NCBI GenBank assembly: GCA_003452275.1
Contig: DMIT01000227.1
Coordinates: 1-11,953, forward strand
Source: Rhodospirillaceae bacterium
GTDB taxonomy: Bacteria; Pseudomonadota; Alphaproteobacteria; Micavibrionales; Micavibrionaceae
Direction: 5' to 3'
Length of the DNA: 11,953 bases
Shown here: piece by piece, positions 1 through 6,913 of the stretch
Numbering within the stretch: position 1 is the stretch's first letter
How the letters are laid out: every line of letters begins with the position of its first letter
Notes under the pieces: model-generated
Told to the model about the DNA's origin: nothing
What the model saw: the letters and a program-made list of their open reading frames with translations, nothing else
The model's database searches: none
Translations under genes and position numbers: made by a program

Positions 1-308
1 CCCTCGATCCACGGTTTATCAAACAAAAGCTGGTCGATATCGTCAATCGCCCGATTGACATCCACATAAGTCCGCGGAAAGTTCGCCTTGACGACTATGC
101 CACCACAAGCAAGGGCTGGCAGCTCGAACAGTTCATCCAGATAAAGCTCTTCACATAATTCTAATGATGGTTTCGGGCAGGCAAAGGCGAAATCATCAGG
201 GTAAATGCGCCCGCTATGAGGCAGGTCAATCAACAGGGGGCGGGCTATCCCATTGTCGGCAATGGCATATTCGCAAATATCAGCGGCGGATAGCGGCGGG
301 TTTTTCAT
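1..308 (-). CDS. N-formylglutamate amidohydrolase family protein (N-terminal part)
   Basis: Partial gene read leftwards from ATG at 308-306; 102 codons are present and the frame is open to the window edge. I translated it by hand. The protein shows the family pattern: a hydrophobic strand followed by DLPHSG (about residues 29-33), then LDELF (58-62), then a stretch FPRTYVDVNRA with DDID after it (77-91). This His-containing strand plus the downstream Arg/Asp/Asn block is characteristic of the PF05013 family, zinc-dependent enzymes that hydrolyse N-formyl-L-glutamate to formate and glutamate at the end of one histidine degradation route. Many family members are not in hut operons and their substrate is unknown, and no hut gene is visible here, so the substrate is not assigned. 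Family members are usually about 260-290 residues, so more than half is missing. The gene is divergent from serS. No convincing ribosome binding site is seen before the ATG. Confidence 0.85.
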   Translation of the reverse strand, partial: MKNPPLSAADICEYAIADNGIARPLLIDLPHSGRIYPDDFAFACPKPSLELCEELYLDELFELPALACGGIVVKANFPRTYVDVNRAIDDIDQLLFDKPWIE

Positions 309-379
309 TGGAATAACTTGTTTCTCTTGATTATTTTATATAAGGTACAGCACCATATTACATTACAGGAATTCAAGTT
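309..379. promoter_or_regulatory. Divergent intergenic spacer upstream of serS
   Basis: This 71-nt gap separates the divergent amidohydrolase gene from serS and must carry the starts of both transcripts unless they are driven from elsewhere. For serS, the best candidate is TTGTTT at 318-323 and TATAAG at 339-344, with a short 15-nt spacer, so it is weak. The AT-rich stretch 331-343 could serve as a -10 region in either direction. A ribosome binding site AGGA at 367-370 lies 9 nt before the serS ATG and supports that start. Confidence 0.3.
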
Positions 380-1660
380 ATGCACGATCTTAAATCACTT
401 CGCGATAATCCGGCTGCCTTTGACGCAAATTGGGCGCGTCGCGGATTGCCTCCCCAAACACCCGCTATTCTGGAATTGGATGAAAAACGTCGTAAATTGC
501 AGACTGAGTTACAAACGGCGCAATCCCGTCGTAACGAAGCCTCCAAAGAGATCGGCACCGTCAAGTCCAAGGGAGGAGATGCGGGCGCATTGATGGCGGA
601 AGTGGCATCCCTCAAAGACAAGATGGCGACACTGGAAATTCAGGAAAAAGAAGTTGCCGATCAACTGACTGATGTTTTATCGGCTTTGCCAAACATGGTA
701 GCCGATGATGTACCGGACGGCGAGGACGAGAACAGCAATGTCGAGGTGCGTATATTTGGTACACCGAAAAAATCAAACAGCGCGGTACCTGATCACGTTG
801 CGATTGGTGAGGCGCTGGGGATGATGGATTTCGATGCGGCGGCTAAAGTTGCGGGCGCACGTTTTTCAGTGAACAAAGGTGGCATTGCCAGATTGCACCG
901 TGCGTTGGCACAATTGATGTTGGATACGCATACAACAGAACATGGTTATACTGAAGTTGATCCGCCATTGCTGGTCAATGATGAGGTCATGTATGGCACG
1001 ACACAATTGCCGAAATTCCGTGATGACCAGTTTGGAACAACCGATGGTCGGTGGTTGATCCCGACATCCGAAGTAGTTCTGACCAACCTTGTTCGCGATG
1101 AGATTCTGGAGAATTTTGAAGAGCCGATCCGGATGACTGCGATGACCCCCTGTTTCAGGAAAGAGGCGGGTTCTGCGGGGCGTGATACGCGCGGGATTAT
1201 TCGTCAGCACCAATTCTATAAAGTCGAAATGGTCAGCATTACGCGTCCTGAAGATTCAGAAGCCGAACATCAGCGCATGACAGAATGCGCCGAAAATATT
1301 TTGAAAAAACTGGAATTACCGTTCCGCACGATTGTATTGTGTTCAGGTGATATGGGCTTTGCTGCGCGCAAGACCTATGATCTGGAAGTATGGGTGCCAT
1401 CACAGGAAAAATTCCGCGAAATCTCGAGCTGTTCGAATTGTGGTGATATTCAGTCTCGCCGCATGAAAGCCCGTTTCAAACGTCCGGGTGCGAAGGATAC
1501 CGAATTCGTACATACGCTGAACGGATCGGGTCTGGCCGTCGGACGTGCCTTGGTGGCGGTCATGGAAAATTATTATGATCCGGAAGATGGCGGCATTTTC
1601 GTGCCGAAGGCATTGTTGCCATATATGGGTGGCGTGACAAAAATTGTGAAGGCAGGCTAA
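380..1660 (+). CDS. serS: Seryl-tRNA synthetase
   Basis: Cytoplasmic class II aminoacyl-tRNA synthetase that charges tRNA-Ser with serine using ATP; its product also feeds selenocysteine synthesis where that exists. The 426-residue length is typical. The N-terminal [11 protein letters not shown] followed by a long charged helical hairpin (about residues 30-105) is the tRNA-binding coiled-coil arm. The catalytic core shows class II motif 2 at [10 protein letters not shown] (255-264, with the ATP-binding arginine at 260) continuing into [12 protein letters not shown], and motif 3 at [18 protein letters not shown] (381 onwards, arginine 389). The start at 380 is supported by AGGA 9 nt upstream and by the canonical first residues. 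The TAA stop shares its last A with the ATG of surE, so the two are probably translationally coupled. In many alphaproteobacteria serS follows tatABC; here a divergent amidohydrolase gene is upstream instead. Confidence 0.98.
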   Translation: MHDLKSLRDNPAAFDANWARRGLPPQTPAILELDEKRRKLQTELQTAQSRRNEASKEIGTVKSKGGDAGALMAEVASLKDKMATLEIQEKEVADQLTDVLSALPNMVADDVPDGEDENSNVEVRIFGTPKKSNSAVPDHVAIGEALGMMDFDAAAKVAGARFSVNKGGIARLHRALAQLMLDTHTTEHGYTEVDPPLLVNDEVMYGTTQLPKFRDDQFGTTDGRWLIPTSEVVLTNLVRDEILENFEEPIRMTAMTPCFRKEAGSAGRDTRGIIRQHQFYKVEMVSITRPEDSEAEHQRMTECAENILKKLELPFRTIVLCSGDMGFAARKTYDLEVWVPSQEKFREISSCSNCGDIQSRRMKARFKRPGAKDTEFVHTLNGSGLAVGRALVAVMENYYDPEDGGIFVPKALLPYMGGVTKIVKAG

Positions 1661-2436
1661 TGTCATTTTACACAATCAAACCAATGTCCGAAGCCCGCGT
1701 GTTGATTGTCAATGATGACGGCATAGACGCGCATGGTATCAGGGCATTGGAAGAGATTGCGCACAGTATTTTTGCCGATGTAACCGTTGTTGCGCCGATG
1801 TACGAACATTCCGGCATGGGACATGCCATTTCATATAAAAAGGATTTCAAGATCCATAGACGCGATGATAGGCATTATGCCGTCGAAGGGACTCCCGCTG
1901 ATTGTACGATCGTCGGGCTTAATCTGGTAATGAAAGATAATCCGCCGGATATCGTCCTGTCGGGAATTAATCATGGCGACAATGCCGGAAATGCAATTTT
2001 ATATTCCGGGACTTTTGGTGGGGCGTTGGAGGCAGGATTGGCCGGAATTCCCGCCATTTCATTCAGCCAGTTGCGCCAGCCGGATGGCAAAACAGATTTT
2101 ACCATTGCCAAAAAATATTTCGGGCAGGTTTTGGAATTTTTACAACATGCAAAATGGCCAGATCATGTGGTGATGAATGTCAATTTTCCGCCTGATGATC
2201 GTCACACACACCATCATCCATATCATGTTCCATCACGTACGCGTCATCTTGTAGATTCTGTCGAAGCCGAAGAGATAGGCGAGGGCGTCTATAATTTGCG
2301 CTCTCAACTCAAAAATAGATTTGTGAACGGTGATGAACATTATGATCTGGATATATTAGCCAGAGGTGGTGTCACCATCACCCCGATCACCACCAATTGG
2401 ACATGTCACGAGACGTTGAGATTATGGACGACGTAA
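1660..2436 (+). CDS. surE: 5'/3'-nucleotidase SurE
   Basis: SurE is a divalent-metal-dependent phosphatase that removes phosphate from nucleoside monophosphates (some members also act on short polyphosphate); it is linked to stationary-phase survival. At 258 residues the length is normal. The metal site is readable: NDDG (18-21, aspartates 19 and 20), serine 51 in APMYEHSG, and asparagine 104 in VLSGINHGDNAG. GTPADC (77-82) and NVNFPP are further family signatures. The start at 1660 overlaps the serS stop by one base and has AAGGCAGG at 1649-1656. A downstream ATG at 1684 would give a more typical SurE N-terminus but has no visible ribosome binding site, so I prefer 1660. The exporter gene begins inside the end of this one. 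The canonical surE-pcm adjacency is not kept here: a methyltransferase-like gene occurs only about 3 kb downstream. Confidence 0.96.
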   Translation: MSFYTIKPMSEARVLIVNDDGIDAHGIRALEEIAHSIFADVTVVAPMYEHSGMGHAISYKKDFKIHRRDDRHYAVEGTPADCTIVGLNLVMKDNPPDIVLSGINHGDNAGNAILYSGTFGGALEAGLAGIPAISFSQLRQPDGKTDFTIAKKYFGQVLEFLQHAKWPDHVVMNVNFPPDDRHTHHHPYHVPSRTRHLVDSVEAEEIGEGVYNLRSQLKNRFVNGDEHYDLDILARGGVTITPITTNWTCHETLRLWTT

Positions 2437-4205
2437 AACAACAAAAAACACGTTCTGCCTTGGCGATTATGTTGCCGTTGGTTAAGAAATATATGGCGCC
2501 TTATGTGGGGCAGTTATGCTTGGCTATGGTTTTTATGCTGGTGGCGGCGGGGGCTACGGCGGTGTTTGCTAAATTATTGCAGCCTGTCTTGGATAAGGCA
2601 ATGATCGGCGTGCAGAATGACCCGTCCACTATTCAGGTCATTATTCCGTTAGGCGCGATGATTTTCCTGTCTTTCGCAGTGCGCGGCTTGGCAACCTATT
2701 TGCAGACTGTCAAAATGAATAAAATCAGCCAGTCGATTGTGGCGGATATCCAGAATGACGTGTTTTCACATTTTATGACTCTGGATCTGAAATTCTTTCA
2801 TAAATACCCGAGCGGCGAACTGGTATCCCGCGTGACCAATGATGTGAACGTGATGCGTATTGCGGTTGTCGATGCCTTGACCGGCGTGGGCAGTAATGTT
2901 TTGACATTGGTCTTTTTGCTGGTCGTGATGGTGATGCAGGACTGGCATCTTTCGTTGATTGCCCTGACCATTTTTCCACTGGCATCGGGATTGGTGGCTT
3001 ATCTGGGGCGGCGGTTGCGCAAAGTGTCAAAATCTATTCAGGGCGAAACCGCCAATCTGATGGGCGTTTTGGGCCAGATTTTCCAAGGGATACGTCAGGT
3101 GCAGGCCTATGGCATGGAAGAGCGCGAAAAAACGCGGGCCGGCAATGCCGTTTTGTCCGTCCGGCATTTGAATATCAAGGCCGCCCGCATCAGCAATCTA
3201 TCAACCCCGATTAATGAAACATTGGTCGGGGCGGTTGTGTTCGGTGTGGTTGTGTATGGCGGATACCGCATTGCGGACGGGCAATTGACGCCCGGTGGGT
3301 TGATGTCCTTCATCGCGGCTTTTGCCTTGGCATATGAACCGATGAAAAAACTGGCCAAGCTGAATAATTCGTTGCAATTGGGTTTGGGGGCTGCCGAACG
3401 CGTGCAGGATATGATGTCCCAGCAATCCACCGTCACCGATAAACCGGAAGCCAAAGAGCTGGATGCAAAAGTCCCCAATATTCGCCTGAGCAATGTGAGC
3501 TTTGCCTATGATGGCACCGAAGAAACGCGTGCATTAAACAATGTGTCTTTGAATGTTGCCGCAGGCAAAGTGACGGCATTGGTCGGCGCGTCGGGATCGG
3601 GGAAGACGACTATTTTATCGCTTGTCCTGCGTTTTTATGATCCGCAATCGGGCAGTGTGTCGATTGATGGCATGGATATTCGTGATTTAAGCCTGTCCAG
3701 TTTACGCCGCCATATTGCATTGGTGTCCCAAGACATCACGATTTTTGATGACACGGTGGCAGGGAATATTGCTTACGGCCTGCCGGATGCTACGCCCGAG
3801 CAGATTCGCGAGGCCGCGCGCGCCGCCGCCGCCGAAGATTTCATTCTCAAGATGCCGCAAGGTTTCGATACGCAAGTGGGCGAGAACGGCGTGCGCCTGT
3901 CCGGCGGTCAGCGTCAGCGTCTTTCGCTGGCGCGGGCTATCCTGCGCGACGCCCCGATTTTATTTCTGGATGAAGCAACCTCGGCGCTGGATAATGAATC
4001 TGAACGCATCATTCAACAGACATTGGACACATTGCAAAAAGGGCGCACGACTTTGGTCATCGCGCACCGTCTATCCACTATTCAACATGCCGATCATATC
4101 ATCGTCATGGATAAAGGACAGGTGGTCGAGTTCGGGACACATACCGAATTACTACCAAAAGGCGGGGCTTATACACGGATGCATAACGCAGCAATTGTAG
4201 GATAG
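2424..4205 (+). CDS. MsbA-like ABC exporter half-transporter (permease fused to ATPase)
   Basis: Inner-membrane type IV ABC exporter half-transporter, expected to work as a homodimer. From ATG 2424 it has 593 residues: a transmembrane domain of about six helices over roughly residues 15-320, then one nucleotide-binding domain. Walker A is GASGSGKTT (388-396), the signature is LSGGQRQ (492-498), Walker B is ILFLDEATSALD with D516 and catalytic E517, and the switch histidine is H548 in AHRLST. All catalytic elements are intact. The arrangement and length match MsbA/lipid-A-exporter relatives, but sequence alone cannot separate lipid A, other lipids, peptides or drugs as substrate, so no symbol is given. 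The start is uncertain: in-frame TTG 2397 and ATG 2403 would add 9 or 7 residues. I chose 2424 because GAGA lies 10 nt upstream; it overlaps surE by 13 nt, consistent with one operon. Confidence 0.9.
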   Translation: MDDVKQQKTRSALAIMLPLVKKYMAPYVGQLCLAMVFMLVAAGATAVFAKLLQPVLDKAMIGVQNDPSTIQVIIPLGAMIFLSFAVRGLATYLQTVKMNKISQSIVADIQNDVFSHFMTLDLKFFHKYPSGELVSRVTNDVNVMRIAVVDALTGVGSNVLTLVFLLVVMVMQDWHLSLIALTIFPLASGLVAYLGRRLRKVSKSIQGETANLMGVLGQIFQGIRQVQAYGMEEREKTRAGNAVLSVRHLNIKAARISNLSTPINETLVGAVVFGVVVYGGYRIADGQLTPGGLMSFIAAFALAYEPMKKLAKLNNSLQLGLGAAERVQDMMSQQSTVTDKPEAKELDAKVPNIRLSNVSFAYDGTEETRALNNVSLNVAAGKVTALVGASGSGKTTILSLVLRFYDPQSGSVSIDGMDIRDLSLSSLRRHIALVSQDITIFDDTVAGNIAYGLPDATPEQIREAARAAAAEDFILKMPQGFDTQVGENGVRLSGGQRQRLSLARAILRDAPILFLDEATSALDNESERIIQQTLDTLQKGRTTLVIAHRLSTIQHADHIIVMDKGQVVEFGTHTELLPKGGAYTRMHNAAIVG

Positions 4206-4211
4206 GGCACA

Positions 4212-5048
4212 ATGAAGGCAATTTTTCTCAAAATTATTTTTTTGATGATTGGTATCTACCTGCTGTTGATATTGCTGGTGTTTTTTTGTCAACGCAGTTT
4301 AATGTATTTTCCCCAGCCTCCCTTATCCGAAGAGACTGTTCAGGCGCTTTTGCCGAAAGTGCAGATGATCCATGTTGTCACTGCTGACGGGGTATCTTTA
4401 AAAGCGTATTTTATGCCGCCTCAGGATAATCATTCTCCGATTATTTTGGCTTTCCATGGCAATGGGGCATTGGGTATGCATTTATCGCAGAACTTCACGG
4501 AGGCCATCGGCAAAGGATATGGTGTTTTATTCGCCGAATATAGAGGGTATAGCGGCAATGAAGGTCATCCGACCGAAGCAGGGTTATATCAGGATGCCGA
4601 TGCATATCTGGCCTATTTAAAAGCAAACTATCCAGAGACAAGCATCATAGCCTATGGGCAGTCATTGGGGAGTGGGGTGGCTGTGGATCTTGCCGCGCGA
4701 AATCCCCATTCATTCACGGGCCTTATGCTTGAAGTACCGTTTGATTCCGCATTGAATGTCGCGGATCGAATCTATCCTTATATTGTCTTCAAAAAATGGA
4801 TATTAAGGGATCAATATCTTTCCAACGAGAAAATCGAATCTATCTCCATTCCCAAATTATTCCTGCTGGCGGGCCAGGATGAAGTCGTTGGCTTTGATAG
4901 TGGGATCAAGTTATTTGATAAGGCCAAAGACCCTAAACAAATCAGAGTGTATAATGACGCGACCCATGGGACAGTATTCCAGTACGGCGCACAAATTGAT
5001 ATGATGGATTTTTTACAAAGCCTGCCTTCGTCTTCTGATACGAAATAA
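4212..5048 (+). CDS. Membrane-anchored alpha/beta hydrolase (ABHD13/Bem46/YfhR-like)
   Basis: A 278-residue serine hydrolase whose substrate I cannot name. Residues 5-26 form one uncleaved hydrophobic helix after a short basic N-terminus, so the catalytic domain probably sits on the periplasmic face of the inner membrane. The fold is clear: oxyanion-hole motif HGNG (82-85), the EYRGYSGNEG block (109-118), nucleophile elbow GQSLGSG with Ser151, and the likely acid Asp223 (AGQDEVV) and base His252 (ATHGT). This order matches the Bem46/ABHD13/YfhR family of small anchored hydrolases; known relatives are mostly of undefined function, some acting on esters or acyl-protein thioesters. It begins 6 nt after the exporter stop, with a GGATAGGG stretch just before the ATG, so it is very likely the last gene of the serS-surE-exporter group. 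That position makes a role in envelope lipid or ester turnover a reasonable guess only. Confidence 0.88.
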   Translation: MKAIFLKIIFLMIGIYLLLILLVFFCQRSLMYFPQPPLSEETVQALLPKVQMIHVVTADGVSLKAYFMPPQDNHSPIILAFHGNGALGMHLSQNFTEAIGKGYGVLFAEYRGYSGNEGHPTEAGLYQDADAYLAYLKANYPETSIIAYGQSLGSGVAVDLAARNPHSFTGLMLEVPFDSALNVADRIYPYIVFKKWILRDQYLSNEKIESISIPKLFLLAGQDEVVGFDSGIKLFDKAKDPKQIRVYNDATHGTVFQYGAQIDMMDFLQSLPSSSDTK

Positions 5049-5094
5049 TTTTTAGAGAGAAGCTGAAGCTATGGGGCAGAGTAATATGAAAGAA

Positions 5095-5169
5095 TGGCTC
5101 CCTGAGCAGGATTCGAACCTGCGACCAATCGATTAACAGTCGATTGCTCTACCGCTGAGCTATCAGGGA
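5095..5169 (-). tRNA. tRNA-Asn (anticodon GTT)
   Basis: Read on the minus strand, the 75-nt gene begins TCCCTGATAGCTCAGC and ends with an encoded CCA. The 7-bp acceptor stem is TCCCTGA paired with TCAGGGA. The D-arm is AGCTC..GAGC. The anticodon stem ATCGA/TCGAT closes the loop CTGTTAA, giving anticodon GTT, which reads AAC and AAU codons. The T-arm is GCAGG TTCGAAT CCTGC. Discriminator G73 fits asparagine tRNA. It has its own promoter with a perfect TTGACA upstream and lies 106 nt beyond the tRNA-Cys gene on the same strand. Confidence 0.97.
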
Positions 5170-5194
5170 ACTTATTTAATGCGGTCAGGTGGCT

Positions 5195-5223
5195 TTTCTA
5201 TTTTCTATCGGGTGATTTGTCAA
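5195..5223 (-). promoter_or_regulatory. Sigma-70-type promoter of tRNA-Asn
   Basis: On the minus strand TTGACA (5223-5218) is a perfect -35 box, followed by a 17-nt spacer and TAGAAA (5200-5195), a four-of-six match to the -10 consensus. Transcription would start near 5188, about 19 nt before the mature tRNA-Asn end at 5169, a normal leader length for a tRNA. Confidence 0.6.
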
Positions 5224-5234
5224 CCGACTTTTTT
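5208..5234 (+). terminator. Hairpin plus T-tract, candidate terminator of the serS-to-hydrolase operon
   Basis: On the plus strand TCGG (5208-5211) pairs with CCGA (5224-5227), there is one G/A mismatch, then TGA (5213-5215) pairs with TCA (5220-5222) around a TTTG loop, and after one C come six Ts (5229-5234). The stem is short and interrupted, so the energy would be modest, but the T-tract is good. It lies 160 nt after the hydrolase stop, with no nearer terminator, and would stop readthrough after it crosses tRNA-Asn in antisense. It physically overlaps the -35 box of the tRNA-Asn promoter on the other strand. Confidence 0.4.
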
Positions 5235-5275
5235 AGAGAATTCACCTTTTATTTATACTTTGCTTTAGTCCACTA

Positions 5276-5349
5276 TGGAGGCACGAGCCGGAATCGAACC
5301 GGCGTGCAAGCTTTTGCAGAGCTCTGCCTAACCACTCGGCCATCGCGCC
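5276..5349 (-). tRNA. tRNA-Cys (anticodon GCA)
   Basis: Read on the minus strand, the 74-nt gene begins GGCGCGATGGCCGAGTGG and ends with encoded CCA. The acceptor stem GGCGCGA pairs with TCGTGCC, with one G-T wobble. The anticodon stem AGCT/AGCT closes loop CTGCAAA, giving anticodon GCA for UGC and UGU codons. The T-arm is GCCGG TTCGATT CCGGC. Discriminator U73 is the main cysteine identity base and matches. The gene faces away from the methyltransferase gene; I found no convincing own promoter in the 116 nt upstream. Confidence 0.96.
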
Positions 5350-5465
5350 CACAGTGTTTTACTTCAGTGATGGGGGGTTTAGCATTTTTCACCATGGAAA
5401 TCTAGTGAAAATTCCTGTAAACCTGTTTTCTGGTTAAAAATTCCTAATTTGAGGATAGTGAGAAT

Positions 5466-6137
5466 ATGCCCCATCAAGATTTCGCAAAAGCCCGTGAAAA
5501 TATGGTTTTATCACAGTTGCAGCCTTCCGGTGTCGTGTCAGAGCGTGTGATGGAAGCGTATCAGGCTGTTCCGCGCGAAATGTTCGTGCCCAATCTATTG
5601 CGCGGGGTCAGTTATCTGGATGATGACATTCAGTTGGGCAATGGCCGTGTCGTGATGGAGCCGTTGCTTTATGCTTTAATGGTACAGGATGCCAATCTGC
5701 AAGTCGGAGACAAATGTCTGGATATTGGCGGAGCCACTGGCTATTCCGCAGCTATTCTGGCCCTCCTGACCGGTTCGGTCGTTGCGTTGGAGCAAGAGGA
5801 TAAATTGCTGTACGAGGCCAATGCCCATTGGGAAGCGCTTGGTCTCGCAGGTAAAGTGACCGCTATCGTTGGCGATCATGTGAGCGGATATATGGACGGC
5901 GCGCCTTATAAAGCCATTTTCATGAATGGGGCGGTCACCGATATTTCTATTGTTCTCTTGTCCCAGTTGGCAGAGGGGGGCACTTTATATGCGGTTTTGA
6001 TGCCGGAAGATGCTTTGATCGGGAAAGTGGTTGCTGTGCGTCGGGATGAACACGGGCATATCAGCCAAACGATATTGGGCGAGGGTGTTACAACCTATCT
6101 TCCGGGATTTTCTCCGGAAAATACGTTCACTTTTTGA
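5466..6137 (+). CDS. Protein-L-isoaspartate O-methyltransferase-family protein (tolC-linked type)
   Basis: A 223-residue soluble SAM-dependent methyltransferase of the PCMT family (PF01135). The N-terminal part has the family elements NMVLSQLQPSGV (12-23), RVMEAYQAVPREMFVP (27-42) and SYLDDD (49-54); the SAM-binding loop is LDIGGATGYSAAILA (about 84-98), followed by an acidic residue at the end of strand 2 in VVALEQ. Canonical repair enzymes, which methylate isoaspartyl residues in damaged proteins, carry a GxGxTISxP loop before the SAM motif; here the corresponding stretch reads GNGRVVMEP. This variant recalls the alphaproteobacterial members normally encoded beside tolC rather than the surE-linked true Pcm, so repair activity is not assured and I withhold the symbol pcm. 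The start is fixed by GAGGA at 5451-5455, 10 nt upstream. It is separated from popZ by 146 nt and probably forms its own transcript. Confidence 0.85.
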   Translation: MPHQDFAKARENMVLSQLQPSGVVSERVMEAYQAVPREMFVPNLLRGVSYLDDDIQLGNGRVVMEPLLYALMVQDANLQVGDKCLDIGGATGYSAAILALLTGSVVALEQEDKLLYEANAHWEALGLAGKVTAIVGDHVSGYMDGAPYKAIFMNGAVTDISIVLLSQLAEGGTLYAVLMPEDALIGKVVAVRRDEHGHISQTILGEGVTTYLPGFSPENTFTF

Positions 6138-6220
6138 TATTTTAACCATATTTTGGAAAATTCAGACTAAAAATAGGAATTTGGGTGTGGATAGTCACCC
6201 CCCATCCATTAAATCGTGCT

Positions 6221-6283
6221 TTGACAATATGTTATCATTCGGACAAACTGCACTGTCTGAAGACTTTTAAGGAAACCATTTGA
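6221..6283 (+). promoter_or_regulatory. Candidate promoter, leader hairpin and RBS of popZ
   Basis: TTGACA at 6221-6226 is a perfect -35 box, but the -10 at 17-nt spacing (CAAACT, 6244-6249) is poor. That region overlaps an inverted repeat: TTCGGACA (6238-6245) and TGTCTGAA (6254-6261) form an 8-bp stem with one G-T pair and an 8-nt loop. AAGGAA at 6269-6274 is the ribosome binding site, 9 nt before the popZ ATG. The repeat could be an operator or an RNA hairpin; it has no T-tract directly after it suited to full termination. Confidence 0.35.
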
Positions 6284-6910
6284 ATGTCCGGCAATAAACC
6301 AGAGCAGGAACCTTCCATCGAAGAAATTCTCGCATCCATCCGACAAATCATCTCGGATGATGATGAAACACGCCCAGCCGGTGACATTGAAAGCCCTGCT
6401 GACGAGAAATTCGATATTCCGGTTCATCAACCGGACGTCAAAGAAGAGCCGAAGCGCGAATCATTTGCCGAGATTCTTGAGCTGACCAATGAAGTCAGCA
6501 ATGAAGAAAAAGTATTTGATTTATCCGATGATAAATTTGACATCCCACTTTCCAAACCGATTGTGGAAGAAGACAGCTCACGCGATTCCGGTCTTGATTT
6601 ATCCTTCAAAGAAGAACCGACACGCAAGGGAATGGATATGCTGGGTGGACAGAATGATATTGATGCCTTGTTTTCCGCTCCTGCTGCCGAGGCAACGACC
6701 GAGGCCTTTTCCCGTCTGTTAGGAAATATTCCGGTCGAACGGGAAGAAAATAAACGTCTATATGCGGATGGACGCATTACTTTGGAAGATATTACCAAAG
6801 ACCTGTTGCGCCCGATGTTGCGCCAATGGGTCGACGACCATCTGCCGGCCATGGTGGAACGTCTGGTCGAAAAAGAACTGGAAAAACTTGCGCGTCAGGC
6901 AAGAGATTAA
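6284..6910 (+). CDS. popZ: Polar organizing protein PopZ (DUF2497)
   Basis: PopZ assembles into a polymeric matrix at the cell pole that anchors the chromosome origin through ParB and recruits cell-cycle regulators, as established in Caulobacter. The 208-residue protein has the full family architecture. A conserved N-terminal helix EPSIEEILASIRQIISDDDE (9-28) is the client-binding region. A long acidic, proline-containing low-complexity linker spans about 29-140. The C-terminal oligomerisation helices include RITLEDITKDLLRPMLRQW (164-182) and DDHLPAMVERLVEKELEKLA (184-203). The linker contains a duplicated block: residues 40-60 and 82-102 share DxKFDIP, P, V, EE and a final R-(E/D)-S; KEEPxR also recurs at 53-58 and 109-114. 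The metallophosphoesterase gene follows after 3 nt, so they are likely cotranscribed. tolC, often just upstream of this gene, is absent; valS downstream is the usual neighbour. Confidence 0.93.
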   Translation: MSGNKPEQEPSIEEILASIRQIISDDDETRPAGDIESPADEKFDIPVHQPDVKEEPKRESFAEILELTNEVSNEEKVFDLSDDKFDIPLSKPIVEEDSSRDSGLDLSFKEEPTRKGMDMLGGQNDIDALFSAPAAEATTEAFSRLLGNIPVEREENKRLYADGRITLEDITKDLLRPMLRQWVDDHLPAMVERLVEKELEKLARQARD

Positions 6911-6913
6911 TTC

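Larger units (their letters stand above)
5049..5465. other. 417-nt non-protein-coding gap with two tRNAs
   Basis: No credible protein gene lies here. The gap holds tRNA-Asn and tRNA-Cys on the minus strand, a promoter and a terminator-like hairpin between them, and about 116 nt (5350-5465) between tRNA-Cys and the methyltransferase gene that must contain divergent start signals. In that last part I see a 7-bp inverted repeat (5386-5392 with 5405-5411), two copies of AAAATTCCT (5408-5416 and 5437-5445), and GAGGA at 5451-5455, the ribosome binding site of the next gene. No clear -35/-10 pair for that gene could be picked out. Between the hydrolase stop and tRNA-Asn (5049-5094) no hairpin terminator is visible. 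Confidence 0.8.

Noticed and set aside
3810..3835. GCC-rich run in the exporter gene as a tandem repeat
   Set aside because: It encodes the alanine-rich helix commonly found at this place in ABC ATPases; codon usage explains it.
3715..4200. 161-codon ORF in another frame of the ABC exporter ATPase domain
   Set aside because: It is a frame shadow; the exporter frame here carries Walker B, the signature and the H-switch intact.
5217..5405. 62-codon plus-strand ORF between the hydrolase and methyltransferase genes
   Set aside because: It lies across the antisense strand of tRNA-Cys and has no ribosome binding site or recognisable protein pattern.
6184..6205. GGGTG/CACCC hairpin after the methyltransferase gene as a terminator
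   Set aside because: The stem has only 5 bp and no T-tract follows it on either strand.
6031..6270. 79-codon ORF across the end of the methyltransferase gene into the popZ leader
   Set aside because: It starts inside the methyltransferase gene without a ribosome binding site and would be a chance extension through AT-rich non-coding sequence.
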